Shown in pieces: positions 23,158 through 31,626 of a stretch of DNA of 64,000 nt. The DNA is taken from the NCBI RefSeq assembly GCF_003024925.1, contig NZ_PUED01000001.1:1-64000 (forward strand). Reading direction: 5' to 3'. The stretch's first letter is position 1. Every line of letters begins with the position of its first letter. Origin of the DNA: Paramuribaculum intestinale (GTDB taxonomy: Bacteria > Bacteroidota > Bacteroidia > Bacteroidales > Muribaculaceae). A program made the position numbers and the translations under genes. Under the pieces are notes generated by a model, which did no database searches, was not told the DNA's origin, and worked only from the letters and a program-made list of their open reading frames with translations.

Positions 23158-23385
23158 ATGAAAACCGTATTTCCCCGAATTCTGCTTGCTTTGGCCGCCC
23201 TCGGAGCATGGGCTGCGTATGAAAGCACACAAAAAAGCAACACTATCCAGACACCGCAGGTCGAAACTGCCGAACGGTGGACCGATAGCGAGGCTATGCT
23301 CAACGCGCATATTAACGCAGAAAATGACACGCAGCAAGTCAGACACCTCTCGCAAGCAAGAGTCAGAATCGTCAGAAACCACTGA
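23158..23385 (+). CDS. Small protein with an N-terminal membrane segment
   Basis: A 75-residue protein from MKTVFPRILLALAALGAWAA: a signal-anchor or signal peptide followed by a polar tail (residues 22-75). The strong promoter and correctly placed ATG support a real gene. Its 3' end overlaps the start of the glycosylase gene by 62 nt in another frame, so the two are probably translationally coupled. I do not recognise the family. Confidence 0.5.
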   Translation: MKTVFPRILLALAALGAWAAYESTQKSNTIQTPQVETAERWTDSEAMLNAHINAENDTQQVRHLSQARVRIVRNH

Positions 23386-24001
23386 CACAAGGTCTGGCTC
23401 TGCGATTTCAGCACCCACATCCTCACTCCCCATAGAAGAGCACCCCTGGGAACCGTTTATTCCCGAGGGCGCACGACTCATATTCATGGGAACCTTTCCG
23501 CCACAGCCCAAAAGGTGGCAGATGCCGTTTTTCTACCCCAACCGCATCAATGACTTCTGGCGCATAATGGGAATCGCCGTCTACGGCGACCGGCAGCATC
23601 TGATCGATCCAGCCACAGAAACATTCCGGCTCGACGACATACGGCGTATGCTCAAGGATCTGCATATAGCCATGTGGGATACCGCAGCTAAAGTGCGCCG
23701 GCTGCGCGAAAACGCATCCGACAAATACCTTGACATCGTAGAACCAGTCGACCTTCAGTCATTACTCGTCCGCATGCCTGACTGTACCGAAATAGCCACT
23801 ACAGGACAGAAAGCCGCAGAAGTCATCGCTACGCTTACATCATCAGCAGTGCCACAGATGGGGCATTTTGTCGAAACGGACTTCGCCGGACGCAAGATCC
23901 GCCACTGGCGCATGCCTTCTACCTCACGGGCCTACCCTATGTCGATCACCTCTAAAGCCGCCTACTACTCCGACATGCTGCACACCATCGGACTTATATG
24001 A
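23324..24001 (+). CDS. Mug-like uracil/hypoxanthine-DNA glycosylase
   Basis: A protein of the uracil-DNA glycosylase superfamily, Mug-like or deoxyinosine glycosylase branch. The catalytic-loop region is LIFMGTFPPQPKRWQMPFFY, followed by PNRINDFWRIMG; the DNA-intercalation motif is MPSTSRAYPMS near the end. It would excise deaminated bases in base-excision repair. From the ATG at 23324 it has 225 residues, of which the first 38 or so are low-complexity; a start at 23186 would add residues that merely overlap the preceding gene. The bidirectional terminator at 24161-24213 closes the unit. Confidence 0.8.
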   Translation: MTRSKSDTSRKQESESSETTDTRSGSAISAPTSSLPIEEHPWEPFIPEGARLIFMGTFPPQPKRWQMPFFYPNRINDFWRIMGIAVYGDRQHLIDPATETFRLDDIRRMLKDLHIAMWDTAAKVRRLRENASDKYLDIVEPVDLQSLLVRMPDCTEIATTGQKAAEVIATLTSSAVPQMGHFVETDFAGRKIRHWRMPSTSRAYPMSITSKAAYYSDMLHTIGLI

Positions 24002-24160
24002 CCGGACACGCCGGCCAGCCGACCGCGCATATCACACGACAACAAATTCTTCCACATAAGCCTGCCCTTCAATACCCCACCCCACCACGACAGAAGCTAT
24101 CTATATACACTTGCCGACAGCGTGCCACGACAACACCGACACGAGTCAGCCCAAGAAACA

Positions 24161-24213
24161 AAAAAAACGAAGACGCATCAGAGATATCTCCAATGCGTCT
24201 TATTGTTTTTTAC
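24161..24213. terminator. Bidirectional terminator
   Basis: AAGACGCAT (24170-24178) pairs with ATGCGTCTT (24193-24201). It is flanked by a run of A on the left and T-rich sequence on the right, so it can stop both the glycosylase transcript and the opposing rpsP transcript. Confidence 0.8.
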
Positions 24214-24273
24214 GCCTCTGGACGTCAGAGCGTCATGAACACGCCGCCATACAGCGACACGTCACCCCACACA

Positions 24274-24846
24274 TCACTCTGCGGCGGGAGCTTCTGCAGC
24301 AGGTGCCTCCTCAGCGGGAGCAGCCTCTTCGGCGGGAGCCTCGGCAGCAGCGGCAGCGGCTTCAGCCTCAGCCTTTGCAGCAGCGATCTCAGCCTTTTTC
24401 TTGGCTACGATCTCAGCCTTTGCCTTGTTCTTGGCCTGCTCGGCTTCGAAACGCTCTTTGGCGGCGAGTTCTTTCTTGTCGGCCATGGATGCGACAAGAG
24501 CGTCGGTCTGACCCTGCTTCATCTTTTTCCATGCCTCGAAACGACGCTGTGCTTCAGCCTCGTCGAAAGCGCCTTTCTTCACACCGCCCTGAAGGTGCTT
24601 CATAAGCATCACACCCTCTGAAGAGAGGATCGTGCGCACGGTGTCGGTAGGCTCTGCGCCTACATTTACCCAATACAAAGCCCGTTCGAAGTTCAATGTT
24701 ATTGTAGCAGGATTAGTGTTCGGATTATAAGAACCTATCCTTTCAATAAATTTACCATCTCGTGGTGCCCTGCTATCGGCGATAACAATAGGATAGAACG
24801 CATAGTTCTTACGACCATGACGTTGCAGTCTGATTTTGGTTGCCAT
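24274..24846 (-). CDS. rpsP: 30S ribosomal protein S16 with long Ala/Glu-rich tail
   Basis: The S16 core is residues 1 to about 85 ([48 protein letters not shown]). A C-terminal extension of about 100 residues follows: charged helices ([28 protein letters not shown]) and then a nearly pure Ala/Glu/Pro tract. The 190 residues compare with about 80-90 in E. coli; similar tails are known in Bacteroidota. The frame runs up to 24915, but MATKIRLQ is the family start, and the -7 box lies at 24891-24898. Confidence 0.95.
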   Translation of the reverse strand: MATKIRLQRHGRKNYAFYPIVIADSRAPRDGKFIERIGSYNPNTNPATITLNFERALYWVNVGAEPTDTVRTILSSEGVMLMKHLQGGVKKGAFDEAEAQRRFEAWKKMKQGQTDALVASMADKKELAAKERFEAEQAKNKAKAEIVAKKKAEIAAAKAEAEAAAAAAEAPAEEAAPAEEAPAAEAPAAE

Positions 24847-24890
24847 TAGAAAATGTCGGTTAAAATTTGGTTTTGTATTGATTGCAGGTG

Positions 24891-24898
24891 CAAAGTTA
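24891..24898 (-). promoter_or_regulatory. -7 box of rpsP
   Basis: Reverse-strand TAACTTTG with TTGC 18 nt upstream. Confidence 0.55.
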
Positions 24899-25032
24899 CA
24901 CATAATTTCGCACACGGCAATGCCCTTGCACGTTTTATTCAGGACTTTTATTTGGCTTTCCTCATCTTTTGAGGAATTTTGGGAAAGTTCGTGGAATAGT
25001 CAACCGAAATCCACATATAACATCAGCGAGCG

Positions 25033-26298
25033 TCACACCTGACGGCGAAGCTGTCTGCGCCATTTCAGAAGACGGCCGCTACGGTCAAGCATGAACAGCA
25101 CCGCCAACACTGCAAGCACTACGAGAGTGATCTGCCACAGCCGCGCCACCCCTTCAAGAGCCAGGCTGTCGAGCACTGTGTCGTCTGCCTCCGATGCCTC
25201 TACATAATCAGCATCGATTGACGCCGCCGTGCGCTTCCACTGTATCACGCCGTCGCGCAGCCACACGAGCGATATCGCGCCACGCACAAGTACCTTCAGC
25301 TGAGTCGGATCGGCCGAATACACCGGATAATCAGCCATTGAAAGATCAGTCCATTCGGCAGCTTGACGACCGCCGGCACCAATTATGGCGACAACCGAGC
25401 CACCGCTGTTCTTCACCCTGTCGGCAAGTTCATTGACAAGATAGGTAAACGACACATCGGCACGGTCATACTCCGGAATCACAACGAGGAGCGTACCGCC
25501 TTCAGGCTCTACGACATATGCGCTCACATCCTCATCATGATCAGTCACCACCAGCTCCGGACGGTTATCGACCTTACCGGCGACCACCCGACGCTCAACA
25601 AACGTCCATGTAGAGTCGGGCAAAGAACCGATATCATACGCATGTCGGACACCATCCTTTTCATACACGAATTCAAATTCAGCGACAGCCTCATCCTCCT
25701 CAGCAAGCAGACCGCCCAGATCTGTTCCGACAGGAAACGGCCGGAAATCCACCATCGGCTGCACGGTATAGCCAATAAAAGCCACCACCGACACATAGAC
25801 CGACACAACCAGCAGCACAAGCCACTGTATATACGGTCCGAACAGACACCCCACACGGCGATTATATATCAGTAACACGACAAGAGCCGCCATCAGCGCC
25901 ACATTCTTGAAAAAAGTGGCGGCATTAGACAGCCGAAGCATCTCACCGAAGCATCCGCAGTCGCTCACCGGATCGGCAGCCCATATATACGCCGTGAGAG
26001 GAAGCATCACTCCCATCATAAGAGTCAGAAGCCACACCACCGTGCGTCGATAACAACCGGCAGCAAGCATCACTCCTGCGATAAATTCAAAAGAAGCGAT
26101 AAACATCGCAGCTGCAATCACAAGCGAGCGCGGCTGCACGATCCCCCACACTTGCAGATACTCCTCTATCTTGAATACGAATCCCCATAAATCATCGGCT
26201 TTGGCAAACCCAGAAAGCACAAATACCGCACCGACCGTCAGCCGAAGCGCCCACACACCCGCCTGCGACAGCGGTGACAACTGTTTCAGTCCACTCAT
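25033..26298 (-). CDS. DoxX/MauE-like membrane protein (BT_3928-type)
   Basis: A 421-residue membrane protein. Four N-terminal transmembrane segments (about 14-140) form a DoxX/MauE-like unit with the Cys pair DPVSDCGCFGEM (residues near 112-114), then another membrane segment (about 155-180). A periplasmic domain of about 200 residues and a final membrane helix (LWQITLVVLAVLAVLFML) precede a basic tail. MauE-type proteins assist disulfide chemistry, and the CGC motif suggests a redox role, by inference. Its start overlaps the stop of the DUF1599 gene by 4 nt (ATGA), so the two are co-translated. This pairing is recurrent in Bacteroidales. Confidence 0.82.
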   Translation of the reverse strand: MSGLKQLSPLSQAGVWALRLTVGAVFVLSGFAKADDLWGFVFKIEEYLQVWGIVQPRSLVIAAAMFIASFEFIAGVMLAAGCYRRTVVWLLTLMMGVMLPLTAYIWAADPVSDCGCFGEMLRLSNAATFFKNVALMAALVVLLIYNRRVGCLFGPYIQWLVLLVVSVYVSVVAFIGYTVQPMVDFRPFPVGTDLGGLLAEEDEAVAEFEFVYEKDGVRHAYDIGSLPDSTWTFVERRVVAGKVDNRPELVVTDHDEDVSAYVVEPEGGTLLVVIPEYDRADVSFTYLVNELADRVKNSGGSVVAIIGAGGRQAAEWTDLSMADYPVYSADPTQLKVLVRGAISLVWLRDGVIQWKRTAASIDADYVEASEADDTVLDSLALEGVARLWQITLVVLAVLAVLFMLDRSGRLLKWRRQLRRQV

Positions 26299-26840
26299 TC
26301 GGTTAGCTTTATTATGCCGAACACGGCATAATTGACCATATCCATATAATTGGCATCGATTCCTTCCGACACCTCAGTCATTCCGCTATGATCCTCGATC
26401 TGCTTGGTGCGCTGCAGTTTGGTCAGAATCAGGTCTGTGTACGAATTGATCCGCATACCGCGCCAAGCCTCGTCATAATCATGATTCTTGGCCTTCATCA
26501 GTCGGCGCGCCTGATCGGCATACTTGTCGTAAAGCTCCAGAGCGCGCTCCGCGGTGATATCAATATCGTCGGCAAATCCACAGTCGAGCTGTATCAGCCC
26601 CACCAGACCATAATTGACAATAGCGATGAATTCCGGCAGAATGCCCTCGTCTACCATCGCCTCCTTCTTTATCTCCAAAGAACGTATGCGCTTAGCCTTG
26701 ATATATATCTGGTCAGTTATTGATTCCGGCCTCATCATGCGCCATGACGGCCCGTAATCGTTGAGCTTACGGGCGAAAATATCGCGACAGAGCGCCATTG
26801 CTCCGTCAAACTGCCGGTTGGTTTCGTCGTATCTGGTCAT
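26295..26840 (-). CDS. DUF1599 protein with internal duplication
   Basis: A 181-residue soluble protein made of two similar halves: YGPSWRMMRPESITDQIYIK with GILPEFIAIVNYGLVGLIQL, and YDEAWRGMRINSYTDLILTK with GIDANYMDMVNYAVFGIIKL. This matches DUF1599 (nucleotide-modification-associated in some annotations). Function is not established. It is first in a two-gene operon with the DoxX-like gene, and a -7 box (TAATTTTG) is at 26889-26896. Confidence 0.85.
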   Translation of the reverse strand: MTRYDETNRQFDGAMALCRDIFARKLNDYGPSWRMMRPESITDQIYIKAKRIRSLEIKKEAMVDEGILPEFIAIVNYGLVGLIQLDCGFADDIDITAERALELYDKYADQARRLMKAKNHDYDEAWRGMRINSYTDLILTKLQRTKQIEDHSGMTEVSEGIDANYMDMVNYAVFGIIKLTE

Positions 26841-26888
26841 ATATTACCATACCTGTTAGCCCGACGGGCACCATGCCGCGTCGCTCTG

Positions 26889-26896
26889 CAAAATTA
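26889..26896 (-). promoter_or_regulatory. -7 box of the DUF1599 operon
   Basis: Reverse-strand TAATTTTG with TTGC 19 nt upstream (26916-26919). Confidence 0.5.
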
Positions 26897-27023
26897 AGCC
26901 AAATATTCATAACGTGCAATACGCAAGCACGGCGGCCCGCCTCTTCAGACATAGCCGCCGCACGATAGCGTGTCCGACAGACGGCTGGCATCGCATCATG
27001 CCGCGCCGACTCTGCCGTGAATG

Positions 27024-27197
27024 TCATTTCACTGCCTTGTTGGCATATCCGACCAACACCAGTATAAATGCTGCGAGAGCAAGACCGCCTCCTATCGAAA
27101 GAAGCACCAGAGCATTGCCCGAAGTGAACAGGGTTGCGATCATAAACCCCACACCTACCAGAGCAAAAATAATAGCGAGAGCAATCAGACCTTTCAT
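27024..27197 (-). CDS. 57-residue two-helix membrane protein
   Basis: The reverse strand reads ATG at 27197 to TGA at 27024. The protein starts MKGLIALAIIFALVGVGFMI; a short polar turn (TSGN) is followed by a second hydrophobic helix (LVLLSIGGGLALAAFILVLV) and the tail GYANKAVK. Clean two-transmembrane composition, a basic C-terminus and strand agreement with the neighbours support a real gene. The family is unknown to me. It lies between the antiporter gene and the DUF1599 operon with 140-180 nt on each side, so it is probably transcribed alone or as a readthrough product. Confidence 0.65.
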   Translation of the reverse strand: MKGLIALAIIFALVGVGFMIATLFTSGNALVLLSIGGGLALAAFILVLVGYANKAVK

Positions 27198-27340
27198 AAT
27201 AGTATGTGTTTTTAACGTTAGTTTTACTCTATAACACTCACTATGACCAAAAAGTAGATACGGTTAATGTTTTTTAATACACCACACACCACAACCATGG
27301 CATATCCACGACCGGCTCCCCTATCAGCCCACGGCGACAG

Positions 27341-28822
27341 TCAGTCTTCGCGTATAATGAGTAACACATCGGACGGCTGCAGACGACGACGTCCGTTCGG
27401 GACGATATACCGCCCGCCTCTGCGTATCATTATCACCAGCGACCCCTGCGGCAATTCGAGATCACGCAGAAGATCACTGTTTGCGAGATGAGCCTCCGTA
27501 AGTGTCAGCGTGTGGAGCGATGTAGGCAGTTCGTCGGGGATCTCGACTCCAAAATGATCGTCGGACACCTCCTGACGCTCCACCAGGCCAAGACGACGGG
27601 CTGCAGCCATGACAGTGGTCCCCTGCACGAGCAGCGAAAGGATCGTGACGAAAAACACTATATTGAAAATCTGCGAAGCACCCTCCACATGAGCCGCCAC
27701 AGGATAAGTGGCAAATATTATCGGCACCGCCCCGCGCAGTCCCACCCACGACACAAACAGCTTCGAACGTCGCCCTACGCTCCTGAAAGGCATTAGCGAA
27801 CAGAACACACTGAGCGGGCGTCCGACCACGATCATAAACACACCGATGAGCAGCGACACGGCCGCTACCGACAGCATCTCATGCGGATTGACAAGCAGGC
27901 CGAGCATGAGAAACACCACAATCTGCGCAAGCCACGTGATGCCGTCGATAAACTTCGCTATGCCCCGATGCCCGACCACACGTCCGTTACCCACCGTTAT
28001 GCCGCAAAGATATACCGCCAGATAACCATTGCCGCCGAGCGCCGTAGTGGCAGCAAACGAGAAAAAGACGCAACCCACAATCAGAATGGCCGTCATGGCC
28101 ACCGCCTGGGCAGGATCTTCGCTATCTGACGCCGCACCGCCCAAACGCCGATAGACCGACGCAAGCCATACCGTCAGCCGCCCGGTCAGAAAACCTCCGG
28201 CAATTCCCACACCAAACTGCATCAACAACTCGCCGACAACGTGCCCCACCGACAGCGACGTATCGGTCGTGGCCGCTTCGATCAGCACTATCGTCAGCAT
28301 ATAAGCCATAGGATCATTGGATCCGCTCTCAAGCTCAAGCATCGGCCGTAGATGATGACGAAGACCTGTCTTATGCGCTCCGAGAATGCCGAACACCGAC
28401 GCCGAATCAGTCGACGACATAGTGGCGGCCAACAACAGCGAAACGACAAGAGGAAAATGAATATTGGTCCAGCTCATCCCCGACAGCCACCAGATGAAAA
28501 GTCCGGTAAAAAGCGCTGTAAGCAACACTCCCACAGTCGACAGCACCAACCCCGGAGCCACAACAAGCCTTATCGACGAAATCTTCGTGCCCATGCCTCC
28601 CGAGAACAGAATGACACACAGCGCCACCATACCGATAGACTGGGCCGTATGTATGTCGCTGAACTGCATTCCCAGACCATCCGTACCAAACGCCATACCT
28701 GTCAGCAGAAAGATCAGCAGCAGCGGCAGACCGACACGATGGCTCGACTTGCCCGCGAGCACACCGGCCACGAGCAACGTCGATCCCGCGAGCAAAAGAT
28801 TTTCAGTCGACACCTGTTCCAT
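27341..28822 (-). CDS. K+(Na+)/H+ antiporter, CPA1 NhaP2/CvrA type
   Basis: A 493-residue cation/proton antiporter with about 12-13 transmembrane segments (residues 8-400). The transport-core motif ESGSNDPMAYML carries the Asn-Asp pair typical of CPA1 exchangers. The C-terminal cytosolic portion (about 425-493) is a TrkA-C domain ending PNGRRRLQPSDVLLIIRED, the usual architecture of NhaP2/CvrA potassium/proton antiporters. It probably helps control cytoplasmic K+, osmolarity and pH. It is divergent from purH, with paired -7 boxes in the 113-nt gap. Confidence 0.9.
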   Translation of the reverse strand: MEQVSTENLLLAGSTLLVAGVLAGKSSHRVGLPLLLIFLLTGMAFGTDGLGMQFSDIHTAQSIGMVALCVILFSGGMGTKISSIRLVVAPGLVLSTVGVLLTALFTGLFIWWLSGMSWTNIHFPLVVSLLLAATMSSTDSASVFGILGAHKTGLRHHLRPMLELESGSNDPMAYMLTIVLIEAATTDTSLSVGHVVGELLMQFGVGIAGGFLTGRLTVWLASVYRRLGGAASDSEDPAQAVAMTAILIVGCVFFSFAATTALGGNGYLAVYLCGITVGNGRVVGHRGIAKFIDGITWLAQIVVFLMLGLLVNPHEMLSVAAVSLLIGVFMIVVGRPLSVFCSLMPFRSVGRRSKLFVSWVGLRGAVPIIFATYPVAAHVEGASQIFNIVFFVTILSLLVQGTTVMAAARRLGLVERQEVSDDHFGVEIPDELPTSLHTLTLTEAHLANSDLLRDLELPQGSLVIMIRRGGRYIVPNGRRRLQPSDVLLIIRED

Positions 28823-28830
28823 ATCACCTG

Positions 28831-28838
28831 CAAAGTTA
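28831..28838 (-). promoter_or_regulatory. -7 box of the antiporter gene
   Basis: Reverse-strand TAACTTTG, 9 nt before the start codon, so the leader would be very short. No clear -33. Confidence 0.4.
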
Positions 28839-28895
28839 ACACTATTTTTTTAATAATATATTAGGTGAAACAGACTCGCTTTCATGTAAATTTCG

Positions 28896-28903
28896 TAACT
28901 TTG
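28896..28903 (+). promoter_or_regulatory. -7 box of purH
   Basis: TAACTTTG, 33 nt before the purH ATG; no clear -33. Confidence 0.5.
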
Positions 28904-28935
28904 CACCTCTGAAACTAAAAACCGTATCACATATT

Positions 28936-30462
28936 ATGTCAGACGTAAGGAAAATCAAGACAGCACTCATTTCCGTCTACCACAAGGACGGCCTCGACGA
29001 TATTTTGTCAATGCTCCATGCCCAGGGCGTGAAGTTTCTCTCGACAGGCGGCACCCAGACCTTCATCGAACAGCTCGGCTACCCCTGCTCGGCCGTAGAG
29101 GATCTGACTTCGTACCCGTCGATCCTTGGCGGACGCGTAAAGACACTTCACCCCAAAGTGTTCGGCGGCATTCTCAACCGTCGCGACAACGAGGGTGACC
29201 GTCAGCAGATCGCGCAATATGAGATTCCTGAAATCGACCTCGTGATAGTCGACCTCTATCCTTTCGCCGACACCGTATGCAGCGGAGCAGACCATGCCGC
29301 CATCATCGAGAAGATCGACATAGGCGGCATATCGCTCATCCGCGCCGGAGCGAAAAACTACAAGGATGTCGTGATCGTGGCATCCAAAGCACAGTACGCC
29401 CCTCTGGCCGAGATGATCGGCCGCAACGGCGCACAGTCGACACTCGAAGAACGTGAGTTCTTCGCCGCCGAAGCATTCGCCGTCTCATCGGGCTACGACA
29501 CCGACATCTACAACTATTTCGCAGGCCGCAGCAGCCAGAATTATCTGCGCATAGCTGTCGACGGAGAGAAACACATGCGCTACGGCGAAAACCCCCACCA
29601 GAACGGCACATTCTACGGCCGTCTCAGCGAAGTTTTCGATCAGGTTCACGGCAAAGAGATCTCCTACAACAACCTGCTTGACATCGACGCGGCGATCAAC
29701 CTCATGGCCGAATTCACCGAACCGACATTCGCCATCCTCAAACACAACAACGCCTGCGGACTGGCCACCCGTTCCACCATGCTCGAAGCATGGGAAGCAG
29801 CCCTCGCGGGAGATCCCGTATCGGCATTCGGAGGCGTGCTTATCGCTAACCGCATCATAGATCTGGCCACAGCCGAGGCCATCAACAAGATATTCTTTGA
29901 GGTAGTCATCGCACCCGCCTACGACGACGCCGCGCTCGAAGTGCTCTGCCAGAAGAAGAACCGCATTGTGCTCAAGCAGCACTCACAGCTCAAGGCCACC
30001 CGCCAGTATCGCTCGATACTCAACGGCGCTCTCGTGCAAGACAAAGATCTCAAGGTCGAGACGCCCGACGATCTCCGTCAGGCCACAGAGAAAGCCGTCA
30101 CCCCTTCGCAGATCGACGACCTGCTGTTTGCCAACAAGATCGTCAAGCACAGCAAGAGCAACGCCATCGTACTGGCCAAGAACCGCCAGCTGCTTGCAAG
30201 CGGCATCGGACAGACATCGCGCGTCGACGCCCTCAAGCAGGCCATCGCCAAAGCAGGCTCGTTCGGCTTCGACCTTCACGGAGCTGTCATGGCCTCCGAC
30301 GCCTTCTTCCCCTTCGCCGACTGCGTCGAGATAGCCCATCAGGCCGGAGTAGACGCCGTGATACAGCCAGGAGGATCCATCCGCGACCAGGACACCATTG
30401 ACTACTGCAACGCCAACGGCATAGCCATGGTCATCACCGGCATCCGCCACTTCAAGCACTAA
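28936..30462 (+). CDS. purH: AICAR transformylase / IMP cyclohydrolase
   Basis: A bifunctional enzyme for the last two steps of IMP synthesis. The N-terminal MGS-like cyclohydrolase (residues 8 to about 195) has the motifs FLSTGGTQ, SILGGRVKTLHPKVFGGIL and VIVDLYPF. The C-terminal transformylase (about 205-508) has the catalytic Lys-His in LKHNNACGLA and ends IQPGGSIRDQDTIDYCNANG. 508 residues is standard. It is followed after 48 nt by mreB on the same strand, with no terminator visible, so purH may lead the shape-gene operon. Confidence 0.98.
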   Translation: MSDVRKIKTALISVYHKDGLDDILSMLHAQGVKFLSTGGTQTFIEQLGYPCSAVEDLTSYPSILGGRVKTLHPKVFGGILNRRDNEGDRQQIAQYEIPEIDLVIVDLYPFADTVCSGADHAAIIEKIDIGGISLIRAGAKNYKDVVIVASKAQYAPLAEMIGRNGAQSTLEEREFFAAEAFAVSSGYDTDIYNYFAGRSSQNYLRIAVDGEKHMRYGENPHQNGTFYGRLSEVFDQVHGKEISYNNLLDIDAAINLMAEFTEPTFAILKHNNACGLATRSTMLEAWEAALAGDPVSAFGGVLIANRIIDLATAEAINKIFFEVVIAPAYDDAALEVLCQKKNRIVLKQHSQLKATRQYRSILNGALVQDKDLKVETPDDLRQATEKAVTPSQIDDLLFANKIVKHSKSNAIVLAKNRQLLASGIGQTSRVDALKQAIAKAGSFGFDLHGAVMASDAFFPFADCVEIAHQAGVDAVIQPGGSIRDQDTIDYCNANGIAMVITGIRHFKH

Positions 30463-30510
30463 TCACCACCATCTTTTCTCACCACACAATTTCACAGAAT
30501 TCAATCTCTC

Positions 30511-31530
30511 ATGGGTATATTCTCACTCACTAAAGAAATAGCCATCGACCTCGGCACGGCCAATACCATCATCATCCACAACGACAAGATTGTGGTCGAC
30601 GAGCCGTCGATCGTAGCCATTGAAGTGTCTACCGGCAAGATGATCACCGTGGGCAAGGAAGCTCAGATGATGCAGGGACGCGAGCCCGAAGGGATCCGCA
30701 CCATACGCCCGCTGCGCAAAGGCGTCATAGCCGACTTCCGGGCGGCCGAAATGATGATTCGCGGACTCGTCGAGAAAGCGAGCCAAAAGAGCCGCTGGTT
30801 CAGCCCCTCGATGCGCATGGTGGTAGGCATCCCCTCCGGATCGACCGAAGTGGAGATCCGCGCCGTGCGCGACTCCTCGGAACATGCCGGCGGACGCGAC
30901 GTCTACATGCTCTACGAGCCTATGGCCGCAGCCCTCGGAATCGGACTTGACGTTGTGGCTCCCGAAGGCAACATGATCGTAGACATAGGCGGCGGCACAA
31001 CCGAAATCGCCGTGATATCGCTCGGCGGCATCGTCAGCAACAAGAGCATCACCATAGCCGGCGACGACCTCACTGATGACATACAGGAACACATGCGGCG
31101 CGTACACAACGTCAAGGTAGGCGAACGCACCGCCGAACTTATCAAAATGAACGTCGGATCGGCTCTCATGGAACTCGAAAACCCGCCTGAAGACTACATC
31201 GTCCACGGCCCCAACCAGATGACAGCACTGCCGATGGAAGTCGCCGTCAGCTATCAGGAGATCTCCCACAGCATAGAGAAGAGCATCTCGAAGATAGAGG
31301 CCGCCGTGCTCAGCGCTCTGGAGCAGACACCGCCGGAGCTGTATGCCGACATAGTCAAAAACGGCATATATCTCGCCGGAGGAGGCGCGCTTATCCGTGG
31401 CCTCGACAAGCGTCTGACCGACAAGATCGGCATCCAGTTCCATATCGCCGAGGATCCCCTGCTCGCTGTAGCGAAAGGTACCGGAGTGGCACTGAAAAAC
31501 ATCGACAAATTTTCATTCCTTATCCGCTGA
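30511..31530 (+). CDS. mreB: Rod-shape determining actin MreB
   Basis: A 339-residue bacterial actin with the nucleotide-site motifs IDLGTANTII (phosphate 1), NMIVDIGGGTTEIAVI (phosphate 2) and GIYLAGGGALIRGL (adenosine). It forms membrane-bound filaments that steer the elongasome encoded by the following mreC, mreD, mrdA and rodA genes. A G+C-rich hairpin at 31533-31563 separates it from mreC and could raise mreB expression relative to the rest. Confidence 0.98.
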   Translation: MGIFSLTKEIAIDLGTANTIIIHNDKIVVDEPSIVAIEVSTGKMITVGKEAQMMQGREPEGIRTIRPLRKGVIADFRAAEMMIRGLVEKASQKSRWFSPSMRMVVGIPSGSTEVEIRAVRDSSEHAGGRDVYMLYEPMAAALGIGLDVVAPEGNMIVDIGGGTTEIAVISLGGIVSNKSITIAGDDLTDDIQEHMRRVHNVKVGERTAELIKMNVGSALMELENPPEDYIVHGPNQMTALPMEVAVSYQEISHSIEKSISKIEAAVLSALEQTPPELYADIVKNGIYLAGGGALIRGLDKRLTDKIGIQFHIAEDPLLAVAKGTGVALKNIDKFSFLIR

Positions 31531-31532
31531 CC

Positions 31533-31563
31533 TGTGCCGGCGCCGTTTATGCGGCGCCGCACA
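31533..31563 (+). promoter_or_regulatory. GC-rich hairpin between mreB and mreC
   Basis: TGTGCCGGCGCCG (31533-31545) pairs with CGGCGCCGCACA (31552-31563), with one bulged base and a 6-nt loop. It starts 3 nt past the mreB stop and has no following T run, so it fits partial attenuation or 3'-end protection more than full termination. Confidence 0.55.
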
Positions 31564-31626
31564 AGTATGGCTACAGCCAGTGAATATCAACCCGACCAAT
31601 AACGACGCAACAACCACCGGGACGCA

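Noticed and set aside
26806-27027. A 73-codon reverse frame between the DUF1599 and 57-residue genes
   Set aside because: Overlaps the -7 box and start of the DUF1599 gene and has no domain or normal composition.
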